Source: Paracoccus cavernae (lineage in GTDB: Bacteria; Pseudomonadota; Alphaproteobacteria; Rhodobacterales; Rhodobacteraceae). From it: a stretch of DNA of 64,000 nt. Position numbers and translations under genes: made by a program. Positions within the stretch are counted from its first letter, which is position 1. Every line of letters starts with the position of its first letter. This document shows, in pieces, positions 29,013-38,627 of this stretch. The stretch lies in contig JAUFRC010000004.1 in the NCBI GenBank assembly GCA_030410095.1, positions 1-64,000 on the forward strand. The letters run 5' to 3'. The notes under the pieces are model-generated. The model saw only the letters and a list, made by a program, of their open reading frames with translations, was not told the origin of the DNA and made no database searches.

Positions 29013-29219
29013 ATGGCCAATGGCACCGTGAAATGGTTCAACTCCACCAAAGGCTTCGGCTTTATTGCACCGGAAAATGGTCAGCGGGACGTATTCGTCC
29101 ACATCTCCGCTTTGGAGCGTGCCAACATCCGAGGTCTCGACGATGGTCAGGCTGTAACCTTTGATCTCGAGTCCGATCGCAATGGCCGGGAATCCGCGAC
29201 CAACCTCGCTCTCGCGTAA
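29013..29219 (+). CDS. Cold-shock protein (CspA family)
   Basis: 68 residues, intact: MANGTVKWFNSTKGFGFIAP with RNP-1 KGFGFI and RNP-2 VFVHIS. A single OB fold that binds single-stranded RNA/DNA and acts as an RNA chaperone. AAGGA precedes the ATG. The remnant at 560-718 is a different, more diverged copy. Confidence 0.92.
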   Translation: MANGTVKWFNSTKGFGFIAPENGQRDVFVHISALERANIRGLDDGQAVTFDLESDRNGRESATNLALA

Positions 29220-29330
29220 GATCCAGGCCAAAATACTGAAAGCGGGATCGGCTGGACGCCGGACCCGTTTTCTCAGGAACGGTAGAGATGCGATTGGCAT
29301 CACCCTCCGCGTCTTAAGAAAGATTTCTGA

Positions 29331-29611
29331 TTGATCGAAATTAACTGGGGGCAACCCCATTTTTAGTTACGTCTCCTCAGGGGGATGTACAAAAGTTCAG
29401 TACCATCGAGAAAGTAAAGTACTGGTTACAGAAAAGATGGCCGATCGCGGACGAAGCGCGCTCAAGCGCCTTGAAGCAGGTAGAAGCTGCGATGGATTGT
29501 GTTGCGCCAGTTGAAATGGCTAGACGAGCCTTCGTCACTGCAGCCATTACGGCCGGCTTCATTTCAAATAGCGTTGAAGACGATCAGGATCGTAGCCTGT
29601 CATGGGAGTGA
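29331..29611 (+). CDS. DUF982-domain protein, TTG start, frameshifted
   Basis: From TTG 29331: LIEINWGQPHF; one T added to the run 29360-29364 continues LVTSPQGDVQKFSTIEKVKY WLQKRWP, then MDCVAPVEMARRAFVTAAIT AGF. This matches the DUF982 family of about 90 residues found in Rhizobiales and Rhodobacterales. Function unknown. Confidence 0.6.
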
Positions 29612-29832
29612 CGTTGTTTTGGGCACTTTTGAGCCGTCGCGGACCGCAGAAATATCCCACAACGTGCGTCCGGTGCTAGAATGAAAGCAACTTTGTCATT
29701 CGCTTGGCCGATCTCCGGCGCAGTGAACCAGAGGCGTAAGAATGCTTCTAGGCGCTCTAACACACATTTCTCAACAAAGGATCTCTCTTCACGACTGAGT
29801 TAGAACATTTTTCTGACAGACGAAGGAAAAAC

Positions 29833-30030
29833 ATGTCTGGTACAAAAAGCAATGCGTGGCAGGCTGCGGAGACAGCTTTCAACAGGACGCAACTTCAGCC
29901 CCTAGACCGAACCCGAGCAATGCAGGAGTGGGATGCTGAGGCCTCAGAACGTGTTGAAAAGACCCGAAGATTAAGAGCCGCACGCCTCGAAAGGGAAGAG
30001 GCAGGAAGAGCCGCAGGGCGAAGAGCCTGA
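29833..30030 (+). CDS. Small charged hypothetical protein
   Basis: 65 residues (MSGTKSNAWQAAETAFNRTQ ... REEAGRAAGRRA), helical and Arg/Glu-rich. A GAAGGAAA site precedes the ATG. Not recognised. Confidence 0.5.
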   Translation: MSGTKSNAWQAAETAFNRTQLQPLDRTRAMQEWDAEASERVEKTRRLRAARLEREEAGRAAGRRA

Positions 30031-30322
30031 GGTCGCCTCAGCAAGTAGTAGCGATGTGCCGTTAGGCCGTCAAAACTCCTGCAATTGGCCTGAGTATGGG
30101 GATGGCAGGTCACATCTTCGACCGTCCGAACGGTGGTCAGATGCTCACCAGTTTCTCTCGTCACGCGCGGTGAGGGATTAGCGAAGTATCGGCTGGAAAA
30201 TTCAGAGAAGCGCGCCCACGGCCAAGAAGCCGTTGACACCCCACAACGGATCTTGCATTGTTGCCAGAAGGATTATTGCGCCCGGACGAGAGATCGTCGC
30301 GGGCGCTTTGCGTTTCAGGATA

Positions 30323-30811
30323 TCACTTCTTCTTAGAGCCAGCTTCATTGATAGCTGTAACTGCAAGGGCTGTCAGTTTTGAGTTGGCAGCCTTTTCCTC
30401 GTCCAAAATCGACGACAGCAACGTGTGCGCTTCTTCATATCCCAGCGTCTTGGCCCATTCGCGTAAGGTGCCGTAGCGCGCAATTTCGTAATGTTCTACC
30501 GCCTGAGCGGCTCCGATCATTGCAACATCCAAAGCGTGCCCTGACGCCTCTGAAATAATGCCATCCGCTTCTTTCAGAAGACCATCCATCGCATCGCATT
30601 TTTCTCCCCGAGCCTCTTGCCCTAAGGATTTAAACACGGCCTCCAGGGTTTTCACATGACCCTTTGTTTCCTTCAGATGTTCATCGATAGCTGCCTTAAG
30701 CTCGGCACTACTCACCGATTTCGATACCTTCGGAAGTGCTTTGGTTAAGGCATTCTCAGCCCAGTAGATGTCTTGGAGTGTATGTTCAAAAGCGTCATTA
30801 AGGGTCTTCAT
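30323..30811 (-). CDS. DUF892 ferritin-like protein (YciF/YciE type)
   Basis: 162 residues starting MKTLNDAFEHTLQDIYWAEN. The four-helix bundle carries the spaced Glu/His ligands of this family (AENAL, DEHLKETKGHV, AVEHYEIARYGTL, LDEEKAANSKL), fitting a di-iron site. Linked to oxidative/osmotic stress in related bacteria. AGGAAG lies before the ATG; an upstream in-frame ATG is less likely. Confidence 0.85.
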   Translation of the reverse strand: MKTLNDAFEHTLQDIYWAENALTKALPKVSKSVSSAELKAAIDEHLKETKGHVKTLEAVFKSLGQEARGEKCDAMDGLLKEADGIISEASGHALDVAMIGAAQAVEHYEIARYGTLREWAKTLGYEEAHTLLSSILDEEKAANSKLTALAVTAINEAGSKKK

Positions 30812-31014
30812 TTCGGATTCCTTCCTGTTTGATGTCCTCAGGGCCGTCGCGTTGTCAACGTGACCGAGATAGCGCGAGTTCCCAGAGACCAAATGCTACC
30901 CCATCCGCTCGCCTCCCGAGCGGGGAGGACGTGGCCCCGATCCAATCGGCGCGGCCCTCCGAAATCACCCGAGCGAAGTGAAGATCTTGCAGGTTGCTCC
31001 CCCGATGGCTCCTC

Positions 31015-31467
31015 TCAGTTGAGCGAGACAATCGCACCATTGAGCAGGGACGCAAACGCAACCCATGCTGCATAGGGTAGGAACATCAGCGCGGACACGG
31101 GGTCCACCATCCGCGCTCGCGCGATGAAGAGAGTGATCACCGCCAGAAGGGGAAGAATGACCAACAACCCAAGAGCGGGCTTTTGCGCCCCGAAGAAGGC
31201 TGGTGACCACAAAAAGTTGAGAACCATTTGTGCTATCCAAAGCGCCTTCAGATCGGACCTTTGCACTATATACCACGTCCGCCAGCCCACAACTGCGATC
31301 AGCACATAGAGGATTGTCCAGACGGGTGCGAAGATCCAATTGGGCGGATTGAACCACGGTTTACTCAGCCCTGCATACCATTCGCCTGGGACGTTCAGAT
31401 ATCCGATCAGTAGACCGATCCCGACGACAGAAAGAATGAAAAGATCCAAGGACCTCGGGCGAGACAT
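31015..31467 (-). CDS. tspO: TspO/MBR-family membrane protein
   Basis: 150 residues with five hydrophobic segments. The family motif is visible: GLSKPWFNPPNWIFAPVWTI LY, then MVLNFLWSPAFFG and YAAWVAFASLLNG. TspO binds porphyrins/tetrapyrroles and is stress-responsive in Rhodobacterales. Intact. Confidence 0.88.
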   Translation of the reverse strand: MSRPRSLDLFILSVVGIGLLIGYLNVPGEWYAGLSKPWFNPPNWIFAPVWTILYVLIAVVGWRTWYIVQRSDLKALWIAQMVLNFLWSPAFFGAQKPALGLLVILPLLAVITLFIARARMVDPVSALMFLPYAAWVAFASLLNGAIVSLN

Positions 31468-31584
31468 ATGTGCGTTCCTCCATGAGACTGGCCATCGCTA
31501 CACTCAACTGCGAGGCGTGTTGAACCGTTCCTAGTCCTAAGCTGCGGCGGCTAATGCTGGGAGGGTCGGCGCAGAGCATTGACG

Positions 31585-31781
31585 CTACCAGCCTTTCAGG
31601 CGCTCTCGTACTGACTTCTCGTCAGCGCCTGTCGTAATGCCGTGGGTCGTTCCGTCTTGGTGAATGAGGGTCACGCGGCACCCCCAATCCCGCACTTAAG
31701 CTTCTTCAAGCGCCAGGGTGGACTGCTGAACAGCAACGTGCGGCGAGTCTCAGCGTCCGTGATCGCGATGGATTTCCCCAT
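31585..31781 (-). CDS. Small hypothetical protein, frameshifted
   Basis: Starts MGKSIAITDAETRRTLLFSS, and with one A added near 31697 continues VRDWGCRVTLIHQDGTTHGI TTGADEKSVRERLKGW. About 65 residues. GGAGG precedes the ATG. No family recognised. Confidence 0.45.
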
Positions 31782-31871
31782 TAAATACTCCTCCTAACCT
31801 GCTGCCATGCGGCGCTTATTCCAAAGCCATGGCAAGCAGAAAGTTGCGGAGGCATCACCAAGGGCCACGAT

Positions 31872-32102
31872 ATGGCGAAGGAACTAACCGTCCCGCGCGA
31901 GTTGACGTACAAGCAGGCGCTGTTCGTGGTGCATTACCTGCGCACGATGGAGGCCAAGCAGGCCGCGCTGGATGCGGGCTACAGCCCCGGAAACGCGGCC
32001 AAATACGGGCATGAGCTGATGCAGCTGCACCATGTCAAAGCCGCGATCGATGCGGCCATGAGCGAACGGATCGAGCGCACGAAAATCGATGCGGATTGGG
32101 TT
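31872..32102 (+). pseudogene. Phage terminase small subunit, 3' truncated
   Basis: Reads LTYKQALFVVHYLRTMEAKQ AALDAGYSPGNAAKYGHELM and ERIERTKIDADWVL, the Terminase_2 DNA-binding start. It ends abruptly at DADWV where an IS21 istB fragment takes over. A remnant of the same or another prophage. Confidence 0.75.
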
Positions 32103-32476
32103 CTTCTCGACCATCGAATTGGTCAACGCCCGTGAGCAGAAAAAGACGAAGGAAAGGCAGGCCAGCTTGCCGAGACCCTCGTGCGCCTCGACCTCGTGGT
32201 CCTCGACGAGCTGGGTTACCTGCCGTTCAGCGCCTCAGGCGGCGCACTGCTCTTCCATCTGCTGAGCAAGCTTTACGGACGCACCAGTGTCATCATCACC
32301 ACAAATCTCAGCTTCAGCGAATGGGCCACGGTCTTTGGCGACGCCAAGATGACCACGGCGCTGCTCGATCGGCTTACTCACCGTTGTCATATCTTGAAAC
32401 CGGTAACGACAGCTTCCGCTTCAAAGCCAGCACTGTAGTAGCAGCCCGAAAGAAGAAGGAGGCTGCGATGACTTGA
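32103..32476 (+). pseudogene. IS21 helper ATPase (IstB) C-terminal fragment
   Basis: After a break near 32145 it reads [20 protein letters not shown] (Walker B DELGYLP), then [33 protein letters not shown] and the usual end [13 protein letters not shown]. The Walker A half and istA are absent. Confidence 0.8.
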
Positions 32477-32574
32477 CCCAAACATGACCCGCTTCGCATA
32501 CTCTAAAGGTGGGTTAGTTCTCGGTGGAAAAGCCGGGGTGCGGACGAAAAGTTGGACTATCTTGGAGATAGTTC

Positions 32575-32875
32575 ATGTATTCTTACGAAGAATGGATGCT
32601 GGCGGTCGCCCTCTATATCGAGCTCGGCAAGCGCGTGGATGCGACGATCCGCGAATAGGGATATCCATCGAAGAATGCCCTGAGGGGCTGCTATCGCGAG
32701 TATGTGGGCCATTAGAGTTTTCTGATCGCATCAGCGCCGCGACCGCCCAAATTCTCTGAGGAGCAAAAGCAAGTCGCTCTCGACCATTTTTTCATCCAAG
32801 GGCGCTGCATTTCATGGACGATGCGTGCCTTGGGGTATTCGGGGCGTGCCCCGCTGACGGCTTGGGTGCACGAGG
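32575..32875 (+). pseudogene. IS3-family OrfA fragment
   Basis: Reads MYSYEEWMLAVALYIELGKR VDATIRE, then in other frames GYPSKNAL, KFSEEQKQVALDHFF and SWTMRALGYSGRAPLTAWV, the OrfA helix-turn-helix region of an IS3 subgroup. Several breaks. It is cut at about 32876 by an IS5 piece. Confidence 0.65.
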
Positions 32876-32882
32876 TTTGGCT

Positions 32883-33068
32883 ATGTTACGCAAAGCAGGT
32901 GGAGTTCGGACTTCCTTATCCCGGACGCACTTATACTGCGGGCTTTATGACAGGTATACCGAGCGCCGTGCAACCGTTCAGGACGGCGGCTCGGATCTGG
33001 AGTCGGCGGCCTGGAGACCGAAGTCGCTTGCCATGAGGCTCTGCTCCAGCAGCTTTACGCAATGCATC
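32883..33068 (-). pseudogene. Antisense fragment of the 18.5-kb IS5 type
   Basis: The bases around 32925-33040 match, in opposite orientation, the 3' part of the IS5 at 18511-19558 (coding for the ALGIP and RDFDRQVAE region). ATGTTACGCAAAGCAG resembles that element's end. It is cut at 33069 by a complete IS5 copy. Confidence 0.6.
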
Positions 33069-34120
33069 GGCGTTGTTGCAGAATTCCGCGCGGGTTCGGA
33101 ATTCCCCTTTCCCGAACGGGTTTAAGTTACGCGCTCAATCTCGGCAGTGCCGAGGGCATTGAAGCGGTTCATCAGTGCGATGCGGATGTGGATTTCGGCG
33201 GTCTGACGATCGGGATCGCGTGAGGCGATGCGCTCGCCGAAGGATTTGAGGCACCGCATCTTCGCCTCGAACCGGCTTCGGAGATGATAGCCCGCCCATT
33301 GCTTCCAAGTGGACCGGCCGAAGCGCTTGGTCGCGCGCAGGATATCGTTACGTGCTCTGGCGGCTGGACAGTCCTCCTTCCACAGGCGACCGTTTCTGCT
33401 GATGGGTATGATCGCCGTGCCGCCACGATCCAGAATTGCGGTGTGGCAGCGCCGTGTGTCGAAGGCACCGTCGCCCGTCACGGTCCCGATGTCCTCATCT
33501 GGCGGGATATGGTCCAGAAGCTCAGGCAGAACCGGGCTGTCACCTTCGCGGCTCGAGGTAAACTCCACCGCCCGAATATCGCCGGTAGCCGTATCCATAG
33601 CCAAATGGACTTTGCGATACTGGCGGCGACGATGCGTGCCATGCTTGCGCGCCAGCCATTCACCATCGCCGAGAAACTTGATCCCTGTGCTGTCGACCAG
33701 CAGGTTCAGGGGTCCTGGGCCGCGGCGGTTTGTGATCTGGACCGTGATCTTCCCCGTCTGCGGCTCAGGGTTGAGAAGTCTGGCACCGGCCAGTCGAGAT
33801 CAGCCAGCTTCAAGATGCTGGCAACCATCCCTGTCGTTTGCCGAAGTGGAAGACCAAACAGGACCTTTACCATGAGACAGAATTGCACCGCGGCATCGCT
33901 GAACACCGGCGGACGCCCCGGACGTCCAGCCCTGGGGGCAAGCCAAACCATGTCCCGGTCCAGCCAGACAAGTAGCGAGCCACGCCGCTTCAGCGCCTCG
34001 TTATATGATTTCCAGTTCTTCGTCCGGTAGCGGGCTGGTGCGGGCTTCGTCATACCGAGATGTTAACATACAGAATTCGCTTGGTGAATCCTGCGGAGAG
34101 GACAGTTCTGCAACAACGCC
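33069..34120 (-). mobile_element. Complete IS5-family element, copy C
   Basis: 1052 bp with ends GGCGTTGTTGCAGAATTC (33069) and ...TTCTGCAACAACGCC (to 34120). Same type as copies A and B. Its right end lies six bases before the YdcZ gene start. Confidence 0.85.
33122..34053 (-). CDS. IS5-family transposase, one frame break
   Basis: MTKPAPARYRTKNWKSYNEA to AEIERVT. Unlike copies A and B, it keeps FGLPLRQTTGM intact. A single break lies near 33765 after TLSRR (one base missing before TGKITVQI). DDE motifs: LLVDSTGIKF and TVTGDGAFDTRRCHTA. Confidence 0.85.
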
Positions 34121-34126
34121 AACCAG

Positions 34127-34593
34127 ATGCAGTCCATACCTTTCATCATTGCCGCCGCCGCCGCCGTCGCCGGCGCTCTCGTTCCGTTTCAAGGTGGAGC
34201 GAATGCTGCACTAGGTCGGGCATTAGGGCATCCCCTGTGGGCAACACTCATCTCACTCGCCATCAGTGCTGCCTGCCTCATTCCGGTGATGATCGTCACC
34301 AAGGTGCCCCTTCCGGCGCTTGGCAACTTGGCGGAGCAGCCGAGGTGGGTGTGGATTGGCGGGATCGCAGGCGTAATCTACATCACCGCCGCGATCCTCC
34401 TGATGCCAAGGCTGGGGCTGCTGGCTTCATGACTGCCGTCATCGCTGGTCAAGCCATTGCCTCATTGATCATCGACCAGTTTGGCGGGGTCGGACTGAAG
34501 GCGCGGCCTGTCGATCCAGTGCGGCTGATCGGTGTGATGATGGTCATCCTCGGTGCTGCGGCCACCCAATGGAATGCATTGATGCGGGGTTGA
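34127..34593 (+). CDS. YdcZ/DMT-family membrane transporter, frameshifted
   Basis: Starts MQSIPFIIAAAAAVAGALVP with FQGGANAALGRALG, characteristic of the DMT/YdcZ family. Five hydrophobic segments. One G added to 34414-34417 joins GVIYITAAILLMPRLG to AAGFMTAVIAGQAIASLIID. About 155 residues. The IS5 end only 6 bp upstream has removed the native promoter, so expression would depend on the IS. Confidence 0.75.
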
Positions 34594-34681
34594 CGCAGCC
34601 CATCAAGTCAACGACCGCAACCCGATCAGCAGGTGCAACGAGTAGCATAAATTACGCCAGATCCTGTCCAAAAGATGGGGT

Positions 34682-34729
34682 GTTGATTTCGTCGAGACGT
34701 GACCCGGTCACGTCTCGACGGAAATCAAC
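34682..34729. terminator. Long inverted repeat between convergent genes
   Basis: Arms GTTGATTTCGTCGAGACGTG AC (34682-34703) and its complement (34707-34729) pair over about 22 bp with one bulge and a 3-base loop. It lies between the YdcZ gene and the minus-strand regulator gene, covering the latter's stop. A bidirectional terminator is the simplest reading, although the arms are unusually long and lack a T-run. Confidence 0.55.
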
Positions 34730-35279
34730 AGATTAGGCTCTTCATACTCCGGTCGATGCGCTCGCTCGATCGTGGCAGGATTGATCTCACGCATCGTTAG
34801 AAGGGCATTCACCCTGCGCGCAGCAGGTCCCGCGCGAAACCATTTTAATGCCGAGTTCAAATTGAAGCGAGGGCGGCGCTGGCCCTCCTTCGGCTTGGAC
34901 GCCTCCATCACCACTTCGATCATCTCATCAATGCGGTAAAGGCCACCAGCAACGGGAGAGGCATCTTGCGCTGCTGGAGCGCCTGACGCTTTACTTCGAG
35001 CTTTTCCGCAACATCAGCGAGACTCACCAAGTCCGGCCGGACCTCGCGCAGAAGAGTTCCTACAGGTAGTGCCTTGATCAACGTTCGCGCCGTATCGAGG
35101 ATCGCGCTCTCGGCATCATCTCCGACGGCTTCCAGCTCTACACCCAACAGACCAGCTTGACCGGTTCCCACGAGGGCATCCTCAAAGCCTGCCTCGAACA
35201 CGGCATCGGACAGCGCAAATGCATCATGCTCACCTTCGGGAAGTGCGAAAACCAGTTCGAATTCGAATTCTTCAGCCAT
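34708..35279 (-). CDS. Antitoxin-like HTH protein, frameshifted
   Basis: MAEEFEFELVFALPEGEHDA ... LADVAEKLEVKRQALQQRKM PLP, then after a break near 34955 VAGGLYRIDEMIEVVMEASK and ATIERAHRPEYEEPNLLISV. About 190 residues with a central helix-turn-helix (DVAEKLEVKRQALQQR). Its start overlaps the end of the HicA-like gene (35272), an operon typical of toxin-antitoxin pairs. The antitoxin role is inference. Confidence 0.5.
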
Positions 35280-35540
35280 CGGCTTCTCCTTCGCCTTTAT
35301 TTTCAAGCCTCACGCAGGCTAGAGCCTTTTGTCGGACTTTCTTCGCGAACTGCTGCGGGTTCTTGGGCGTCGACCACACGGACATCTGGCAGAACTCACC
35401 GCAGCGGCACTCCTTATCGTTAGCGGGGCAACGAAGGATCCCCACGCGTGCCCCTTGCCTTCGATAAGATCCCATCCCAGCTCTTCGAGCTCTTGGATGA
35501 CGGCTTCAATTTCCTTCGACGTGTGCTTCTTCCTTGGCAA
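35272..35540 (-). CDS. HicA-like small protein (candidate toxin), frameshifted
   Basis: From TTG 35540: LPRKKHTSKEIEAVIQELEE LGWDLIEGKGHAWGS, then after a break near 35440 RCPANDKECRCGEFCQMSVW STPKNPQQFAKKVRQKALA. About 90 residues. The opening helix, GW and K-G-H strand resemble the dsRBD-like fold of HicA RNases, but the Cys-rich middle is unusual. First gene of a two-gene operon with a palindromic operator. Confidence 0.5.
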
Positions 35541-35542
35541 AG

Positions 35543-35580
35543 AAGATACTCCGCGCTCTTAAATTGTCAATCGACAATTT
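35543..35580 (-). promoter_or_regulatory. Promoter and palindromic operator of the HicA-like operon
   Basis: AAATTGTC-AATC-GACAATTT (35561-35580) is a perfect 8-bp-arm palindrome. It overlaps TTGACA (minus strand, plus 35565-35570), with TATCTT 16 bp further (35543-35548). The start codon follows almost directly, so the transcript may be nearly leaderless. Expected autoregulatory site. Confidence 0.5.
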
Positions 35581-35710
35581 ATATAAATAACTGAGACAGT
35601 GCTGTAAGGCTACCACCAGAAGAGGGGCATACAGGTCCGGATATCAACGTCAACACTGCGGCTGTTCCGTCTCTTCTCCGATAACCCTGCGCCACTAGTC
35701 GTAGTCCTGT

Positions 35711-36918
35711 TGACCTGCCCCCGGGAGCGTCCCTCGGTTTAATGTAGAGTTTGCTTCACTGACCTGCCACGGGATTTTTCCTCCATCTGCGACTAGAGTC
35801 CGCCCCAACCAGAGGACGGACCATGAAGCGAACGAGATACAGCGAAGAGCAGATCATATCGATGCCGAAGGCCTTCGCTTTGGGATCAGGTTTGGTACGC
35901 ATCCTTTCTCTCCGTTTGGTGGTGGTATCCCCGATGCTACGCTGGGGCGCGGGGCGGGCCATCCCATTAGTGGTGACGCCCGCTGTGAAGCGCGAGGCTG
36001 TCGCGCATCTGAAGGCCCTGCTTGGGCTGTCGGAGCGGCGGGCGTGTCGGATTGCCGGGGTGGACCGAAAGACGGTGCGCTATCGGTCACAGCGGGCGCC
36101 GGATACGGCGCTGCGGGGCCGATTGCGGGATCTGGCCAACGAACGACGCAGGTTCGGCTACCGGCGGCTTTTCGTTCTGCTGCACCGTGAAGGCGAGCCA
36201 TCGGGGATCAACCGCATCTACCGGCTCTATCGCGAAGAGGGGTTAACCGTTCGTAAACGCCGCGCGCGCCGCAAGGCGATCGGCACCCGCGCACCGATCC
36301 TGATCGAGGCACGGGCCAATGCTCGCTGGTCGCTGGATTTCGTCCATGACCAGTTTGCCTGCGGCCGCCGGTTCCGCATCCTGAACATTGTCGACGATGT
36401 GACCCGCGAATGCCTGGCGGCGATTCCGGATACATCGATTTCCGGCCGCCGCGTTGCGCGGGAACTGACGGCGCTGATCGAACGGCGCGGTAGGCCGGGC
36501 ATGATTGTCAGTGATAATGGGACGGAACTGACCTCGAACGCGATCCTGAAGTGGTGCGCCGAGAACCGGATCGAATGGCACTACATTGCGCCGGGAAAGC
36601 CGATGCAGAACGGCTTCGTGGAGAGTTTCAACGGCCGCATGCGGGACGAGTTTCTCAATGAGACCCTGTTCCGCAACCTCGTGCATGCCCGCGATCAGAT
36701 CGATGCCTGGGTGAGTGATTACAACACCACACGGCCCCATTCATCGCTTGGATACCAGACACCTGCAGGCTTCGCCCTGAACATGATCAACGCAATCGCC
36801 CGCCTCGCTGCGCGAGATGATAGCTCCGCGCGCCGGGCGATTGCTCAACCCGCGCCAATCGGCGTAAATAACCACAGGGCTCCGGTCGTGACTGGATGAA
36901 AGTTCAGGGGCAGGTCAA
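35711..36918 (+). mobile_element. IS3-family element with damaged OrfA
   Basis: Ends TGACCTGCCCCC (35711) and GGGGCAGGTCA (to 36918). A second TGACCTGCC copy at 35760 makes the exact left end ambiguous. OrfA is reduced to its first residues, OrfB is complete. Confidence 0.7.
35823..36899 (+). CDS. IS3-family transposase, OrfA start joined to OrfB
   Basis: Opens [12 protein letters not shown] (OrfA start), then about 35 unrelated residues. A full OrfB follows from [23 protein letters not shown]_21 region, then DDE in [29 protein letters not shown] and [19 protein letters not shown]. The loss of most of OrfA probably makes it inactive alone. Confidence 0.8.
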   Translation: MKRTRYSEEQIISMPKAFALGSGLVRILSLRLVVVSPMLRWGAGRAIPLVVTPAVKREAVAHLKALLGLSERRACRIAGVDRKTVRYRSQRAPDTALRGRLRDLANERRRFGYRRLFVLLHREGEPSGINRIYRLYREEGLTVRKRRARRKAIGTRAPILIEARANARWSLDFVHDQFACGRRFRILNIVDDVTRECLAAIPDTSISGRRVARELTALIERRGRPGMIVSDNGTELTSNAILKWCAENRIEWHYIAPGKPMQNGFVESFNGRMRDEFLNETLFRNLVHARDQIDAWVSDYNTTRPHSSLGYQTPAGFALNMINAIARLAARDDSSARRAIAQPAPIGVNNHRAPVVTG

Positions 36919-37124
36919 TCCAGCAGTTCGTTGGAAATTGTCATCGTCAGTGCTCCCTTCAGGAAGCATGGACCGGTTCAGCGATACACAGAAGACCGGA
37001 CACTCTCCTGCTGTGCAGTGCGCCGCTGCATAGTTCGCAGTCGACGCAAGATGTGCAGGGCAGGGCACCTGGTAATCCTCGCCGATCAATCGACGAGAAT
37101 TACCGCCGCTCACCAAGACCGTTG

Positions 37125-37947
37125 TTAGCGCGCCAAGTTGCGCGCGCGCAGCCATTCGACCGATGGCGGGATGCCCGACTTGTGGCGCAGTTCAAGGATC
37201 AGGCGCGGGTTCGAGCTTAGCTCTCCCAGCGCGCGGAAGACGGCGTGCCACATGATGTTGCCCTCTCCGATAGTCCAGTGGCGGTCGGCATAGCCGTCAG
37301 CGTCCTGAAGGTGGATATGCTGCAGCGTATTGCCCGCGCGGCGGACGAAATAGTCGACGGGCGGCGCTCCGGTCGAGCCATAGGCGTAATGCGCGTGGCC
37401 GGTGTCGATCGAGACGGCCATCGCGGGCGAGTGGAAATCCTCGACCAAAATGCGGCGGATGTCGGGGTCCTTGTCCATGATGTTCTCGACTACCATGGTC
37501 ACCCCCAAATCCTCGGCGCGCTTGACCGCCGCGTCCATAGTCGCATGGGTGTTGTCGAGCACGTTCTGATAGGCTTTGCGTCCGGCGAAATTGTCGAGGT
37601 TATGATAGTCCCAAGTGATGTAGGGCGAATGGATCACCATCTGCGTCGCACCTAGATACTCGCAAACCTCCAACCCCTGTATCATTCGGCGCGTGACGAC
37701 CTTTTGATCTCGGCGTCGGGACTGGCGATGTGCAGCCCCAGAACGGCCCGTGGATACCAAGGCGGCCCTGATAGCCCGAAAGCAATTGCTTGGCGCGGTC
37801 GGCGACTAGCTTCCAGTCGCGATCCAGCGCGCCGATCTCGCAGAAATCTTGCAGCTCGAGATCGCGGTTTTCGGACAGGATGAAGTCCTGAAGCGTTTCC
37901 AGTTCAGGCACGGTCATCGCTGCGCCCAGCAAGGGAAGATTGGTCAT
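37125..37947 (-). CDS. Xylose-isomerase-like TIM-barrel protein, frameshifted
   Basis: MTNLPLLGAAMTVPELETLQ ..., break near 37735, then QGLEVCEYLGATQMVIHSPY, VTMVVENIMDKDPDIRRILV and VSIDTGHAHYAYGS with HIHLQDADGYADRHWTIGEG. The Glu, Asp-His and His residues match metal ligands of the sugar-phosphate isomerase/epimerase family (AP_endonuc_2). About 270 residues. Last gene of the ABC-GDPD-HAD operon; it may convert the freed sugar. Confidence 0.7.
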
Positions 37948-37948
37948 T

Positions 37949-38627
37949 TTAGGCGTCCTCAAGGGTTTCGATCGTCAGAAATTTCAAGAGTGCGTGGAAC
38001 TGCTCCATGCCGTGAACGACATGATTCGCTCCGGCAGCGCGCAGTGTCGCGGCGTGGCCCGTCCGGTTCTCGGAGGGCGCGATAAAGCCGACGGCGAGGC
38101 AGCCTGCGGCTCTTGCGCAGTGGATGCCGTGGATGTTGTCGTCGATGAAGAGGGCCCGAGAAGGGGACGCCAAGCCTCGCGCAGGCGTAAAGCGCCAGAT
38201 CAGCGGCAGGCTTGGGGCGGGCCACATGCTCGGCCGAATAGATATTCGGGCCAAATCGCGGTGCGAGGGACGTCCGGTGGACCGACCGTTTCAGCCGCTC
38301 GATTGAGGCGTTCGAGCAGATCGCCATCGGCACGGAAAACCCTGACATGATCCGCTCGATGCCGGGGATCAGCGGGACGTGCTGGTCGAACTGCTCGAAC
38401 AAAAGCCGGTCGCTTTCTCGGACAATCTCGTCTGCCAACAGTCCCCGAGCCGCCATCCAGTCGCGGCTGTCATGCGCCGCGTTGCCCGAGAACACGGCTC
38501 GCGCCTCGTCGATGGTCATCGGATAGCCTGCGGCAGTCAATGCCTGGGCAAGAGCGCCGCAGCCCATTGGCTCGCTGTCCAGCAGGACGCCGTCGCAGTC
38601 GAAAAGAATGGCCTCGATATGCCTCAT
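37949..38627 (-). CDS. HAD-family sugar phosphatase (AccG-like), frameshifted
   Basis: Motif I DCDGVLLDSEP opens the protein (MRHIEAILFDCDGVLLDSEP), motif II-like MAICSNASIERLK, motif III K in HVARPKPAADLALYACARLG, then after a break near 38170 motif IV LFIDDNIHGIHCARAAGCLA. About 225 residues, the beta-PGM-like HAD subclass. Overlaps the GDPD gene by ATGA. By position it equals the arabinose-phosphate phosphatase AccG of the acc operon. Confidence 0.75.
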
